Assembly (NCBI RefSeq): GCF_051622035.1
Contig: NC_135360.1
Location: forward strand, 32,753,206-32,817,205
Direction: 5' to 3'
From: Arctopsyche grandis
Taxonomy: Eukaryota; Arthropoda; Insecta; Trichoptera; Hydropsychidae
Length of the DNA stretch: 64,000 nt
Of this stretch, positions 38,701 to 48,784 are shown in pieces. The notes below the pieces were generated by a model. It ran no database searches. It was not told the DNA's origin and saw only the letters and a program-made list of their open reading frames with translations. Within the stretch, counting starts at the first letter, position 1. Each line of letters starts with the position of its first letter. A program made the translations under genes and the position numbers.

Positions 38701-41700
38701 ATTAATGTAAATATTTCAAAATACGAAACACGAACTAAAAACTAACAAAAAATAAGTTAAATGCTACCTACCACCGGATACGCACGAACAATGTTGTATT
38801 TCTTGACCAAAATTCAATGCGAAACTGAAACGAAATGTAATTGGCCATCGCGGGTCGAGTGACTTTACATTTACATTTTTCACATTACATTTCTTAGTTA
38901 CATTTTACGTAATTATCATGTTTGATCGGTTCGATTAAAAGCGTTTCGTTTCACACCTGGTCTAGAAATACTCATGTCGCCAAAAAAGTTGAAACTTCAA
39001 AATGAATACTTTTTTGTTTGTCCACTATGTAAATTTACAGTTTTCAATTTACAGCGTGGTGCTCTAACGCTGTAACGCTGAGCTATTCGGCTAGTAGATA
39101 TAATACATATATAATCGAATCAGGAACAAGCATCGAAACAAAGCGTGGGTTAAAACGTACGTATTGGCGAAACACTCCAAAGTCCGAGTACGCACCATTT
39201 GTGGAACACGTATCGGTTTCGATACAACAAATGGTTGTCCGAGTCGTCCCTGTTTGTCGGAGAATTATATCGCAAAATTCGGTAATGACACAGAGAGGTA
39301 ACAGTTGTGCGGCCACAGAGAACTTTGGCAGGATTTAATCAATCTCGTGCGACGTGCTTCGCCTACCTACACACGTATCTACCAGAACAGTGATTCCCAA
39401 CCGAGAGTATTGGCAGGAGTTCACTCGACGAACTAGCCGAGCATTCGTCCGAATACTTCGGCGAATGTGCACCCAACACCTCATACGTACGCTCGGAGTG
39501 ACATTACAGAATACTCACTGTGAGCAGACATACAAGAATAATACAAATACTTATTTATTTAATAGTTTTGGACCATTGTGGCATTACAGGAAGAACCTAA
39601 TGTGCCCCAATGGCAGTAAAAACAAGTAAACTGTAAATAAAGAAAAAAAGCAAAAGCAGAAAACATGGTAAAATAAAATAATAAAAAAAAAGTAACAAAA
39701 GGAAAATAATACATCATTCAGAGAGAAAAAAAAATAACAAAAGTGTAAAAATTAAAAATAAAATCCATAAATCCCATTCTTTGTTTACACTGAACAAAAT
39801 TAAAATAGTATATAAAAATATACAAAGGAGAAAGAAAAAGTAAAATAAAATAAAACAAAATATAAATAAAAATAAAATCACAGCGAGGCCCAAATGGAAG
39901 AGAGTAGATTAAGATTCCACTCATTCGTCACATTCAAATTAAGAAAGTAATGATGAGCGCAGGTTACTAGATAAATATGTTAAAATAATATCCGATAATC
40001 TACGCTCCCCAAGGTGGAAAATATCACATTCAGGGACAGCAGCAACGATTTCATTGAGAAGTCGAATAGCTCTTGGAATAGGAGCCATTCGAAAAAGAAC
40101 TGTGCGAGCAGCAGGTACAACCATCAAATGATGATGTCTACCACGAACATAATTATTAGGGACATAAAGTCCCAACTGTTCCAGCAACAACGGGCATGAC
40201 GTATTACCACGCAATAGCTGGAGAACGAAACGAATTAACGAGAAGTTTCTCCGAAGTTCAAGGGAATTATACCCAAGCATGCCCAAAAGGAAAGGAGTGG
40301 GGTAGAGATATGGGTAATACCCATATTCTTTCCTATATAGGAAACGAAGAAATGCTTTTTGCACTTTCTCAATCATCAGAGAGTAATTTGCTTCATGCGG
40401 ATTCCACACAATCGCATTATACTCTAGCTTACTTCTCACAAGCGAATTGAAAAGCAAGCGAGAAGACAAAGGATTGGAGAATAATCTAGCATATCTCAAG
40501 ACAAATCCAAGTCGACGAAAGGAAACGTCAGCGATTGTCTTGATGTGGTTGTGAACGGTGAATTGAGGATCAAAAGTGATACCCAAGTCGACCATTGATT
40601 CCACGCGCTTCAACAATACGGATGCAATGGAATATCCGTGAAAATAGAGCGAATTTGCACGTCCATAACTCATAATGGCACATTTACTAGTATTCAGTTC
40701 AAGCCATAAACTGGAACTGAACTCTAAAACAGCGTTAATATCAGCTTGAAGGAGAGAGGCTTGCCTCTCATCCTTAACAGCAAATAATAGTTTAACGGCG
40801 TCTGCAAACAAGAGACATGAAGCATTGCGTAGTACTTTAGGGAGGTTATATTACTATATACATATATAAGAAAAATAGCGAGATATCTATGTTATAGATA
40901 ATAAATTTTTGAAATCATATTCAAATAGTGGTGACATAGTGGGTAGGTTGGCTTTTAGCCAGTTTGATGGGTTTTTGCCAACAATTAAATCAGATAAATT
41001 GGCATTAAACTCTGATAGTAAACGATCGACGTGGAATCACAAATATCCAAGTCTGAGCAGCAGCATTCAAAAGAGCGTTTGAAACCATAGATAGGGGAAG
41101 ATTGCTAGATAAATTAAGTAAGTTAGGATTGGGTGGAAAAGTATTAAGTTGGTTTGAATGTTATCTGAATAATAGAAGACGGAATGTAAAAATCAATGAA
41201 AGAGTTTCAAAAAATTTAATTATTCTATATGGAGTTCCACAGGTTTCTAAATTAGGACTTATGTTGTTTATTTTATATACTAGTGATTTGGTTAAAGTAT
41301 TTGAGGCATGTAAATTTGTTAATATGTTTGCGGATGATACGCTAGTTTATATTGTAGGTAGGAATTTCAGTATGTAAGTGATTGGTTATAAAAATTGGTG
41401 CTTTCTTGAAGGGTATTAATGGATACCTCTGTGGAAGATAATGTAATCATATAAGTTTAATAAATGCAATGTTTGGCATTATATAATATTATGTTATGGT
41501 TACTAATTATAGTTTTGTTAATTATGTTTCATAGTTATAATTTTAGTTGTTCCTTTTGTTATACATATAAGCGTTAGAAATTTGCTATAAATAAATAAAT
41601 AAAATCACGGTCATCTCACGGGATCGAACCCGGCACCCTCTTGGTGCTTAGTATCAACGCCATCACCGAGCCATGCTCCTGGCTGAATTATGACAAGTTG

Positions 41701-44700
41701 TATGTACATATGTATAACTTGTATTACGAATATTACATTGCTATATTAGATTGCATTAGAATGTTTGAGTTGGTTATTCAGTTCGTGTTGAGTGCCATTC
41801 TTTACGATTCTAATTCTATATCCCGCGTTCCATCTGAATTGGATTGGAAACATATATCTATAACTGTCGGTAAATACCATCGAGGAGTACCACTGATGGA
41901 ATGGGGAACTAGAGTGAAAAAGGTTGGGAGCCACCGTACTGGTACACACTTACAGGGAACACAGTTTACTCGCTATCCAGTTGTATCATTCCAGTCGGAC
42001 TTCTATTCTATCATATACATATCTACCCTAGATTTTCATCAACAATTCACAACATTTTCGACGCGTATTTTACACGTGTATCCTTTGTCGACGATTCCTC
42101 CCTACCACTCCTACTTCCGGTTACCGCTTTCTTACTCTTTCTAAGCCCACCGATGAAAGGTATACCGTACGATCTAATTTCATCGGGTGTTTAATTAAAT
42201 TTTTCATTGTTACGTATTTTTATTAGTCCTATCGTCATAATGTTGGAGTATCAATCATCATTTTGACAATTTGACGTAGAACTATTATACATACGCTGTA
42301 AGCGATAGTTAAGATGATACAAGAAGTGTTCACTTTAAAATCACTCTAAATATAATAGATAAAATCATAAAGTAAAGATTAGGTCATTGGTGCTCGTCAA
42401 CCACTGTTTTACTATCGCTGATCAGCTGATCTCGCGTTCGCACCAAAAAGGCATCGACGTAGCAAGCTATGTACAACAGCCAATAAGGTGTCGCGATCCA
42501 TTGACCAATGACCTCTCTGTGTTGAGAATACCCGCTGGGTATAGATATTAAGCGCTTTTGGTACGTGCTTCATTCAGAGTTGGCAGGGTGACGGATTAAA
42601 AACAATAAACAACCTCTACCGCTACTCTTTCACTCCGATCTCGAAAGTCCCTCTACAAGTCTACACGTCTACACTATAATAGTAATATCGTTGGAAGAAC
42701 AAGAATGACGTTTTTTTTTATTAATAACTAGTGTTCTGCCCATTGATTTCAACGGGTGGTTTCGGAAAGGAATTGATACACGAATTAAATTAAAGTTATA
42801 TGTTATACCTATATATAAATATTTAGTTAGGTAATTTATAGGCACGCAGGCGCACGTAATATTAATCGTAATAAAAAGTGCGCGAATTACGCGCTCACCA
42901 ATACAACCCGTTCGAAATGATGAAAGAAGTGTGTGTGTGTGTGTGTGTGTATGTGTCATGGCTCGGCCCAACGTCGCACATGCCTGTCGTCAAATGACTC
43001 TCCACACCCCCTCTTCCTCCACTTGCCAGCTACCACGCTTCCCCGCGTCTCGAATACTTTTCTCTGATTGGGTGTGTGTCCACGCGTCTGCCACATACTC
43101 ACCCACATAGTCACATATCCACACACAACACGTCCGTTTTTATTTATATTATGATAATTGGGTTGCTTGGTGACTAGGTAGTATTGTATGTTAGTTTTTT
43201 TATTTAGATTGAAATAAATTAATCGAATGTCAAAATCCAATGATATTCGCTAAATAGTGATACATGAAATAAATAAAAAAAATTGTAAAACAGCATTTTG
43301 AGAATTTTCATTTCCGCAAAAAGTCTTAAGCTTAAGTGTTTAAACAAAGTAAACGGAACTACGTCCGAAATTAAAAATAATCAACTTATATCTATATATC
43401 TACTACCATTATGTTTGTACAGCTTATATAAATTAATTTTTAACTTAGAACTACAAATTTCGTGACGGTGTGCTTAAAGCTGCTATGAATTTGTGATTAT
43501 TGCACGTATATTCAATTAATTTCAAAAGTCAATGAAGTTGATCCACAATATCCTCAGCCACCCCCCCTCTCCTCCCTTCTAACGAAGTTTGAAAGGCTTT
43601 CTGTCGGAGAACGAGACAATTATTCAGCTGTCACAATTGATACTTAAATCCTTGAGTAGAGCAAATAACGAATATAACTAGTTAGTTGGTTAGGTGACTT
43701 ACAGTAAATGTGTGAAAAATTATAAAGTAAAAACTTAGCAAGAGTTTCCATTAAAATGTGGATGTTTATTTTCAAATTTTATTTAAATCAACAAAGCTTT
43801 AGCTCCCTGGCTTAATTTGTCATTTGGCTGAATTGCGTAGTGAAAGTAAGAGTAATCGACATGAAAAGTAGTGGGTAGTAGATGAAGAGTCACAGTGGGT
43901 AGTAAGAGTAATCGACATTTGAAGTTAAACGTCAATTATAGTTCCACACAACCATGAGTTGACTGCCAAAACCAGTGCTACATTACTTTAGCTTCATGTA
44001 TTTTCAAGAAACATATTGCGTTCCAGGTTTTTACGTTGCAAAAATGGTCTCCCTATTCGCCGACCCATCCCACCTTTCCTTCATCAGACGAACGTTTAAC
44101 GCGATAAATTATATACTGTAGCATAGGTACGTTGCGGTCGCGCAAGGTTGAAATTTCTTGCACGGTGTGATTTTATTTTCGACAAGGAAAAGGTCGACGT
44201 ATCATATACATATGTAGGTACATATGTAAAATATATTATATAATATAATATATCCAAGAGTATGAAGATACCTCCATTGTGAGAAATTATGCGGTCGTGT
44301 GAATATATTTATTTCGGTCGTGAAAATATCACATTTCGAGGGGATTTACTAAATTGAAGTTAAATCCCCAGGACCAGTTTAAATGTGGAATTGATTGATT
44401 TGTAGATAATGCGATTTGAATAAAATTTCAGAATATATTCGCGGCTGGGATGCGAGTCTTCACCGGTCCCGTCGACAAGGTCATCAAGTGGTACAAGATC
44501 CTGCAGGAGATCGCTGTCGATCATGTCTTCGAAGTTATCGGTGAGTGTGTGTATATGTTACAGTCGAAGTGTATCCTTCAGTTGTAATATATTTTGAGTA
44601 GTTGGAATATATTCGATCTAACTTGGTACCGACTACCGTTATATGTAGTTGAATTGTATTTTCAGTTTTGATATATTTTATCTAGTTGGAATATATTCTG

Positions 44701-47700
44701 TCTAACCCACGTAATTTGATTCATATGGTGATTTACATTTTAACTGGTCAAAATATATTACAACTGAAAATAATGTTTAACTATTTTAATTTTAATATTG
44801 TCATTTTGAATGTATTTTACTTTTATCTCATTTAATTTACAAATATGTGTAGATTGATAAAATGTGTATAAATCAAACCCCTTGGGTCTATCGGCTTTGC
44901 CGCCTCACCCAAGTATGTTAAATAAATAAATAAACTATAAGTTGGTACCACGTAAGATGGAGAGGTAAGGTTTTCGTGAAAACGTTATTCGACTAGAAAA
45001 TTGAGTTGCTACATTTTTGTTTTAAACACATTCTTAGAGTTATCGTAATATGGTACACGAATGACCAAAAACAGTATTTACAGAATATATTACAACTGAA
45101 AATACACTTTGTAACATACATATTGTTCACATATTGGTATATATCGGTGAGTTTATAACCATAGGCCGGCGCGAGCCTGCGCACCATTGTTCATTTTTAT
45201 GGTGAATCTTTTTTTTAGCTCTCTAGCTTTGTAGTTTGCCCTGTTTCCTGGAAAATAGCCCCAAAGCGCCCTCTTTCCTGCAAAAAGCACGCTCCACTAC
45301 CGAAAACTATTTATAACTGACCACTGATCATAATAACAAACTATTCCTTTGTTAAAACTAGAGGTTGGATAGTCACAGTGCTATCCATTGTTCCATTGTT
45401 GCAAATCATTTGTAAAAAAGGTTCGGCAAACCTTTAACAATGCATTTACAACCTTTGAACAATACGCGGTCCCCTCAGGCTCCGGTGACTAGTTATAACT
45501 AGTCTTCGGCGTTGGCTGGAAGCTTGTCAAATAACAATAGACCGCTCCATTAGTTTAGATAGCAAAAGAGCAAAAAAATTCTTAATTTTTTGTACAAAAA
45601 CCATCGTTTCAACGCCGATCTTTTGTTATAACCAGATTTAGGCTGCCAGGATGCTTTAACCAACACAAATGGTTCACTAACCTTTTTTTTGCTCTCTTGC
45701 TTTGTAGGACAAAAGCAATTGACAATAGTGAACCATTTTTTGGGGGTATTGCATCCTGACCGCTTAAGTCTGGTTATAATTGATCATTTTTTTTAATAAC
45801 TAGTCTTCGGCTATTTATTAAGGAAATCCCAAAATACAAAACACTTTCAATAAAAAATGGTTTTCAACAAATAGTTAGCATTAACCATAATGCCTCAAAA
45901 GCGTATTGCCTTAATCAACCTCCGCCCTTTAGTTATAATTGTCCATTTAGTTTAAAAACTGATCAAAAGAATTTGACTTACTGTCCAACTAATTACAGGC
46001 TGAAATTTGTCGTAGTCAATTTGATTTGAAGTGTAAAACAGAATGTTCAAAACCTGAAACTGAAATTATTATGTGACCCAAATGTGATGTGAAACTCACT
46101 TTTGAACACACACGTGAGCAGGATATGAAAGAATTTATTCGATTTCAATGCGCCTATTGAATTCGACGAGTCAAAATCGGATTATTTAGACGTTTCAGTT
46201 CATGCGTTGAACTTCATTTCTTTTTGAATTTTGATTATTATATGTATTTTGAAGTGAAACTTTTATACGTACGGCTTGTAACGGAGTACGAAAATTACAT
46301 CAAAAACCTTACCTGTTTCTTGTGGGTATATTTTTGCAAATAAGTATCGCTTTTTAGTATAGGATCTGGTTGTCAGGAGTCATAGGGTGTAGAGTAAAAA
46401 GATTCGAGACTGAGAGCGGTTTAAAATATTGCTTATTCAGCGGAGCGCCACAACGATCTAATCGTCCGCTAAGCGTCATATGTACAAATGAAAACTCAAT
46501 CATTCCTTAACTCTTCCATACACACATTCTTCTATGTAGGCTAGGAAACTAAATCCCACATTGGAGTATAATTTTATATGGAACTGTCTTAGTTAAGAGG
46601 CTTACTACCAAGTCAACTGAAATTAGATATACTATGTATGTATGTAAAATTTGATTGATTTTTTCTTTCAGCCAGATGCGTCAGCGTGAAAACGGGCAAC
46701 GGATGTGAGAAACATATTCTCGTAAGAGATACGAGCGGTCCCGTACTTCAAGTCGTATTTTACGAAATCGATTTTCTTCTGCCCGAGATAAAAGTTGGTT
46801 CAAGCCTGAGGTTCGTGACTCAATTTTTTATTCATTCACACACTTACATGTAATAAAAACGCATGTGAATACGCCTCTTTAAGTTAGTTTTAATTTATGA
46901 TTTTGACCATGACCGAAATTGTCAGTGTATCGTGATGTATACTAGAGTTTTCAAACCGAGTACTCAAGTACTCGATACTCGGGTATATATATGTACTCGA
47001 ACTTTTTTTTACCGAATCTTTCAGCCAATAAAATATAAAAATTTTGATGAAATATTTTCAAATTTTGAAATTATTTTACGAAACTGTGTAGATGCTAGTG
47101 CAGTCGATGTTTCGTTTATCTAGATTTCTTAAAATTGTCTTCGACTTAACTATCGCACTCGTGTTTGAGTTTGGGTTGGACTGATTGCGGCCTGGTTGCC
47201 TTGAAGGTTGGAAGCTGAAAAGAAATTATTTCACTCTTTTACATTTCAATATTTTTATCCGATATGGTTACTAAAATGAAGATGAGCCATTAACTATGTA
47301 TGTTATTCTTAGCGAATAAGGGATAATTTCGTTTGTACTTTTCGATGCCGAATATGGGTCTACGTGACGAGACAGAATGATAAATTACAGAAAACACAAA
47401 TATCGGAAGGCAAAGATCGAAAATCGAAAGATCTTAAGTCGAAAGATCAAAAAAAAACTTCATCTATTGTTACTACGTACATAGATAAAGTAAAAATGGT
47501 GCATGGTAAACGGTCCATACTCACGTACATACTCACTTAATTTGCGCGAGCAGGATACAACAGGAACTAGAGGAACATGCTTTTCCTCCCGTATTCTGCC
47601 CGCGCACATTAATACGGGAGGAAAAGCCTGTTCCTCTTGTTCCTGTTGTATCCTGCTCGCGCAAATTAAGTGAGTATGTATGTATGTACGTGAGTATGTA

Positions 47701-48420
47701 CCGTTTACCATGCACCATTTTTTTTTATCTTTAAACTTAAGATCTTTCGATTTTCGATCTTTGCCTTCCGATATTTGCGTTTTCTGTAATTTAACATTCT
47801 GTCTCGTCACGGAGACCGGCCGAATATATGTATGTATGTATGTACGTTGAAGAAACCGTTTCGGTTTTATATAGGTATATAAGATAAGATTAAACTAGTG
47901 ATATTTGAAATTTTGAGGTAAGTTACTTTCAAATGATTTGTTGATTTTAATTAAAAAAATTAAATGATAATTAAATTTAAATTGATTATTTGATTTTGAT
48001 TAAAAAAAATTAAAAATTAAAATTAGTCGAATATGTCCGGATACTCTATTATTTTCAATTTTTACTACTTGATACTCGGATAGTTGGTGAAGTGGAGTAC
48101 ATATTTGGAACCTCTAATGTATACGATTTTAATAAGAGACTTGAAATTTGTGGAATTGATTGATGGTTTTTATTACTACGATTTTTCATTCGCTCGAATT
48201 TTGTCTTTACGCCATTTGAATATATTAATGTATATTGAATATATTAATGTATAATGATTTTCGCTTCAGAGTGATGGGAAAGATGATTGCGAAGAATCGT
48301 ATGAAGGCTTTTAAGGTGAGGGAGGTTGTGGCTTTCGAAGAGGCAGCTCTTCCACGCCTGTGTGCCATCAGTCATCACATGGTGGCTAAATTGCATTCTT
48401 CATCCGCTTCTTCCGCTTAA
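23751..48420 (+). CDS. SPATA22: SPATA22 homologue, meiotic recombination factor
   Basis: Eight exons in phase (23751-23802, 23895-23964, 24052-24265, 26307-26535, 35194-35297, 44432-44540, 46672-46810, 48270-48420) encode 355 residues; human SPATA22 has 363. Residues 1-223 are Asn/Ser/Pro-rich and probably disordered. Residues 224-355 form the conserved C-terminal OB-like domain, with HILVRDTSGPVLQVVFYEID, LLPEIKVGSSLRVMGK and FKVREV at the positions expected. SPATA22 binds MEIOB and RPA on single-stranded DNA and is needed for meiotic double-strand break repair. Exon 3 ends at GTC|GTTAGT and exon 4 starts CAG|AGGCCG; another frame of exon 4 is also open nearly to its end, so that junction is the least certain. 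Introns 4 and 5 are 8.7 and 9.1 kb and full of repeats. Confidence 0.88.
24530..25360. other. SPATA22 intron 3, mostly unrecognised
   Basis: AT-rich. The open frames at 24507 and 25023 show no family signature. A retroelement-like boundary (GGCTAGCCCGTCATTCGACG) lies at 24339. Confidence 0.4.
25362..25872. mobile_element. Harbinger-related nonautonomous element, copy 1
   Basis: It is homologous end to end with 48785-49320: ACTAGCACAGCACAG, ATATTCACGCATGACGTGAC, GTGCGCATAC, ATTGCGCCGTATCGTCGCG. It shares its right-hand part, inverted, with the transposase-bearing fragment at 22862, which suggests that family mobilised it. Confidence 0.7.
26586..26935 (+). repeat. retroelement remnant beginning GCTAGCTGAACCC
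   Basis: It opens AGCTGAACCCAGCATGCGTTG and ends TTTCATCGCAATCGGTTTAA, then GTGACAGACAGATTTG and an A/T tail, the style of RTE 3' ends in insects. A second start (CTAGCTGAACCCGGCATGCG) is at 49635. No frame survives. Confidence 0.5.
26995..27180. repeat. repeat with GTTATAACTAGTCTT, shared with 45.5 kb
   Basis: TTATAACTAGTCTTAGGC, CACTATTGGCAATTTC and TTATAACCAGA recur, partly inverted, at 45485-45800. Class unknown. Confidence 0.45.
28230..28655 (-). mobile_element. full-length tRNA-derived SINE, young
   Basis: On the minus strand: head GCAGCATAGCTCGGACGTTAAG, core, body, and a 10-bp tail stem (28245-28285) before a T-rich (A-rich on the minus strand) end. The copy at 51046-51462 is nearly identical by eye, so this subfamily was recently active. 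Confidence 0.9.
28961..29179 (-). CDS. unrecognised 72-residue open frame in SPATA22 intron 4
   Basis: ATG-to-stop frame with balanced composition and no low complexity (e.g. KEVIFSAPPSIYDYQRLLEN, CELFNFTKEIERALKANN), predicted mainly helical at the end. A TATAAA lies about 35 bp upstream. An internal TTTTTTTTTAG could be a splice acceptor, so it may be a final exon rather than a whole gene. I do not recognise the family. It is convergently placed against SPATA22. Confidence 0.35.
   Translation of the reverse strand: MNNQKLVSTAAFQTPGFFLESNGNTRKEVIFSAPPSIYDYQRLLENCELFNFTKEIERALKANNRRGGIKMH
29313..29715 (-). mobile_element. tRNA-derived SINE
   Basis: Tail stem-loop of the GGAAGG type at about 29325-29365, core near 29565-29610 (TTGGCAAACTCTGATGAGAA), head ending GCTACCATTGAGGCATACT. 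More diverged than the copy at 28230. Confidence 0.85.
29888..30115 (+). mobile_element. tRNA-derived SINE, 5' two-thirds
   Basis: Head AGCGTAGAATAGTGGTTAGC with B-box GGGTTCGAGGCC, then GACTCCAGGTCGATCATTTC and TATCAGAGTTTGCCAATTTT. The hairpin tail is absent. Confidence 0.8.
30355..30580 (+). mobile_element. tRNA-derived SINE, 5' two-thirds
   Basis: Degenerate head with B-box-like ACGGTTCGATTTCC, then GTTGATCGTTTCCTATCAGA and the core. It ends ATGCTGCAAAA like its neighbour at 29888, in the same orientation. Confidence 0.75.
30730..30840 (+). mobile_element. isolated SINE tail, hairpin type B
   Basis: ACACTCGCTGCATTGGAGC, GATCTGTAAAACGAGTAC and then repeated AATAAAAT. It matches the tails at 61400 and (inverted) 63020. 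Confidence 0.7.
31624..32572. mobile_element. piggyBac-type element, internally deleted
   Basis: TTAA at 31620-31623 and 32573-32576 flanks termini CCCTTTGCTGCTAC and (inverted) CCCTTTGACTGCTAC. At 32190-32384 a frame without ATG reads an acidic, Ser-rich stretch (LSDSESDKSE, ...FDDEPKIEELLKN) of the kind found at the N-terminus of piggyBac transposases. The catalytic part is missing. Confidence 0.85.
32600..33530. other. SPATA22 intron 4, unrecognised unique sequence
   Basis: 32940-33240 is richer in GC than its surroundings, but I see no convincing frame or repeat end. Confidence 0.35.
33535..33700 (-). repeat. inverted copy of the GAGCGAAGCCGGGT repeat
   Basis: GGTTTTACCTGGCTTCGCTC then GGTATTTGTAATATAAACCG is the complement of the blocks at 10330, 28035 and 34655. 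Confidence 0.6.
34655..34770 (+). repeat. GAGCGAAGC repeat, then foldback fragment
   Basis: The repeat ends ACCGAGCGAAGCTGGATAAA. At 34826-34922 a piece of the GGTTTGGTG foldback family follows (CTAACGAGAACTCGAGGGCC, CAACGATTGTCGTGTG). The 249-residue open frame across this area is a patchwork of repeats; only its end overlaps SPATA22 exon 5, in another frame. Confidence 0.6.
36273..36465 (-). mobile_element. tRNA-derived SINE, 5' part
   Basis: Core AAATTCTGATAGGAAACGGT, linker CCAAAGCCTGGCCATCAGCA and head ending CACTGATAAATGCTGCTGG. Diverged. Confidence 0.7.
36680..37480. promoter_or_regulatory. candidate conserved noncoding / enhancer-like block
   Basis: An 800-bp stretch in SPATA22 intron 5 free of recognised repeats, with many homeodomain-type ATTA/TAATT cores (36788, 36858, 36925, 36980) and an octamer-like ATTTGCATGG (37276). 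It also holds a C/T-rich tract (37180-37225) and a C-run (37461). The call rests only on motif density and lack of repeats. Confidence 0.25.
38129..38512 (+). mobile_element. solo LTR of a Ty3/gypsy-like retrotransposon
   Basis: It begins TGTTACGTACGCCGCGG and ends CCCCTACGCAACA (TG..CA). ATAT flanks it at 38125-38128 and 38513-38516. Inside are a TATA-like TTTATAAGG (38372) and an AATAAA (38449), giving the U3-R-U5 order on the plus strand. No internal coding region adjoins, so recombination has removed it. The 101-residue frame inside is not a gene. Confidence 0.75.
38760..39540. other. unrecognised sequence with a tRNA-like SINE head remnant
   Basis: On the minus strand near 39040-39095, GCCGAATAGCTCAGCG... 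TAGAGCACCACGCTGTAAA resembles a SINE tRNA head without a B box. 39100-39540 is moderately GC-rich with no family signature. Confidence 0.4.
39540..40855 (-). mobile_element. 5'-truncated LINE with reverse transcriptase C-terminus
   Basis: The minus-strand frame (to stop at 39939) reads from SCLLFADAVKLLFAV, where the catalytic FADD is degraded to FADA, through the thumb and C-terminal region (LLKRVESMVDLGITFDPQF, MLGYNSLELRR). The 3' UTR ends in an 11-bp stem-loop (39573-39613) and a TAAATAAATAAG tail. CR1/Jockey-like by eye. It abuts a SINE on its 5' side. Confidence 0.85.
40860..41690 (-). mobile_element. SINE split by a LINE insertion
   Basis: Body and core occupy 40880-41070 and the head (GGGATCGAACCCGGCACC, ...GAGCCATGCTCCTGGCT) 41600-41685. 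The LINE fragment 41074-41592 lies between. The open frame starting at 41641 inside the head is therefore not a gene. Confidence 0.75.
41074..41592 (+). mobile_element. LINE fragment, reverse transcriptase palm
   Basis: About 100 residues: AFETIDRGRLLDKLSKLGL (motif A region), GVPQVSKLGLMLFILYTSDL (motif B, with Val for the usual Gly), FADDTLVYIV (motif C). Then internal loss and a TAAATAAATAAAT tail. Jockey/CR1 type. Truncated at both coding ends. Confidence 0.8.
42150..44430. other. SPATA22 intron 5, mostly unrecognised
   Basis: It includes a (GT)n run at 42932-42951 and a retroelement-like start ACTAGTGTTCTGCCCATTG at 42728. TGTCGGAGAACGAGAC at 43603 is shared with 30221. No gene seen. 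Confidence 0.4.
44560..45130. mobile_element. foldback DNA transposon, copy 2, split by a LINE tail
   Basis: Same arms as 1575-2640 (GAAGTGTATCCTTCAGTTG ... TGAAAATACACTTTG). At about 44776-44935 it is interrupted by a LINE 3' end with a CTTGGGT/ACCCAAG stem and TAAATAAATAAATAAA tail. Confidence 0.75.
45361..45490. mobile_element. diverged copy of the 144-bp hAT MITE
   Basis: Inverted with respect to 3105-3248: AAAAAAGGTTCGGCAAACCT, TTAACAATGCATTTACAAC. The termini have decayed. Confidence 0.65.
45485..45830. repeat. repeat with palindromic AGTTATAACTAGTCTTCGGC
   Basis: AACTAGTCTTCGGC occurs at both ends (45491 and 45799). Internal TATTGTCAATTGC-type blocks match 26995-27180. Class unknown. 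Confidence 0.45.
46943..48116. mobile_element. hAT-type nonautonomous element with 8-bp TSD
   Basis: ATGTATAC flanks it at 46935-46942 and 48117-48124. Termini TAGAGTTTTCAAACCGAGTAC and (inverted) TAGAGGTTCCAAATATGTAC are related. No transposase is encoded. A MULE-like foldback (47356-47818) is nested inside. It sits in SPATA22 intron 7. Confidence 0.85.
47356..47818. mobile_element. MULE-like foldback, 463 bp, arms of about 200 bp, 9-bp TSD
   Basis: GCCGAATAT flanks it at 47347-47355 and 47819-47827. The arms pair almost end to end, from GGGTCTACGTGACGAGACAG through CGAAAATCGAAAGATCTTAA to CTTTTCCTCCCGTATT, around a 15-nt centre. A 9-bp duplication is the Mutator-superfamily hallmark. A half copy is at 23352. 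Confidence 0.85.
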
Positions 48421-48596
48421 GGACAACAAGAATTTTATTTTAAGACAATCGAAAAATGTTTTTATTTTAAGGAATATTGTCTGTGCGTATGTATAAATGA
48501 TTTGGCGAATACAGCCAAAATTATAGCTTAAGAATATGTTAAAATTCAATACAAATATTGAAATATGTTGTTTTAATGTGGAATTAATGTCGTTAT

Positions 48597-48602
48597 AATA
48601 AA
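48597..48602 (+). terminator. polyadenylation signal of SPATA22
   Basis: AATAAA about 177 bp after the stop; a second ATAAAT-rich site follows near 48630. Confidence 0.55.
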
Positions 48603-48784
48603 TATTTAATATTATGTTAAAATATAAAATAAATTTTATATTCGTTGAAGAAGTTTTTTTCTGAACTTATTATGTATGCAAATTTTGTGTAATCAATCAG
48701 CGATATTTTATTGCTGCAGCCCGCTGACATATTGTAACGATGAAACGATTATCGACGAAAATCAAACAGATTTTTATGCTATTG

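Noticed and set aside
41641..42144. 167-residue ORF
   Set aside because: Its start lies in a SINE head and the rest has no recognisable domain.
47460..47810. 116-residue ORF
   Set aside because: Produced by reading through the palindromic foldback element.
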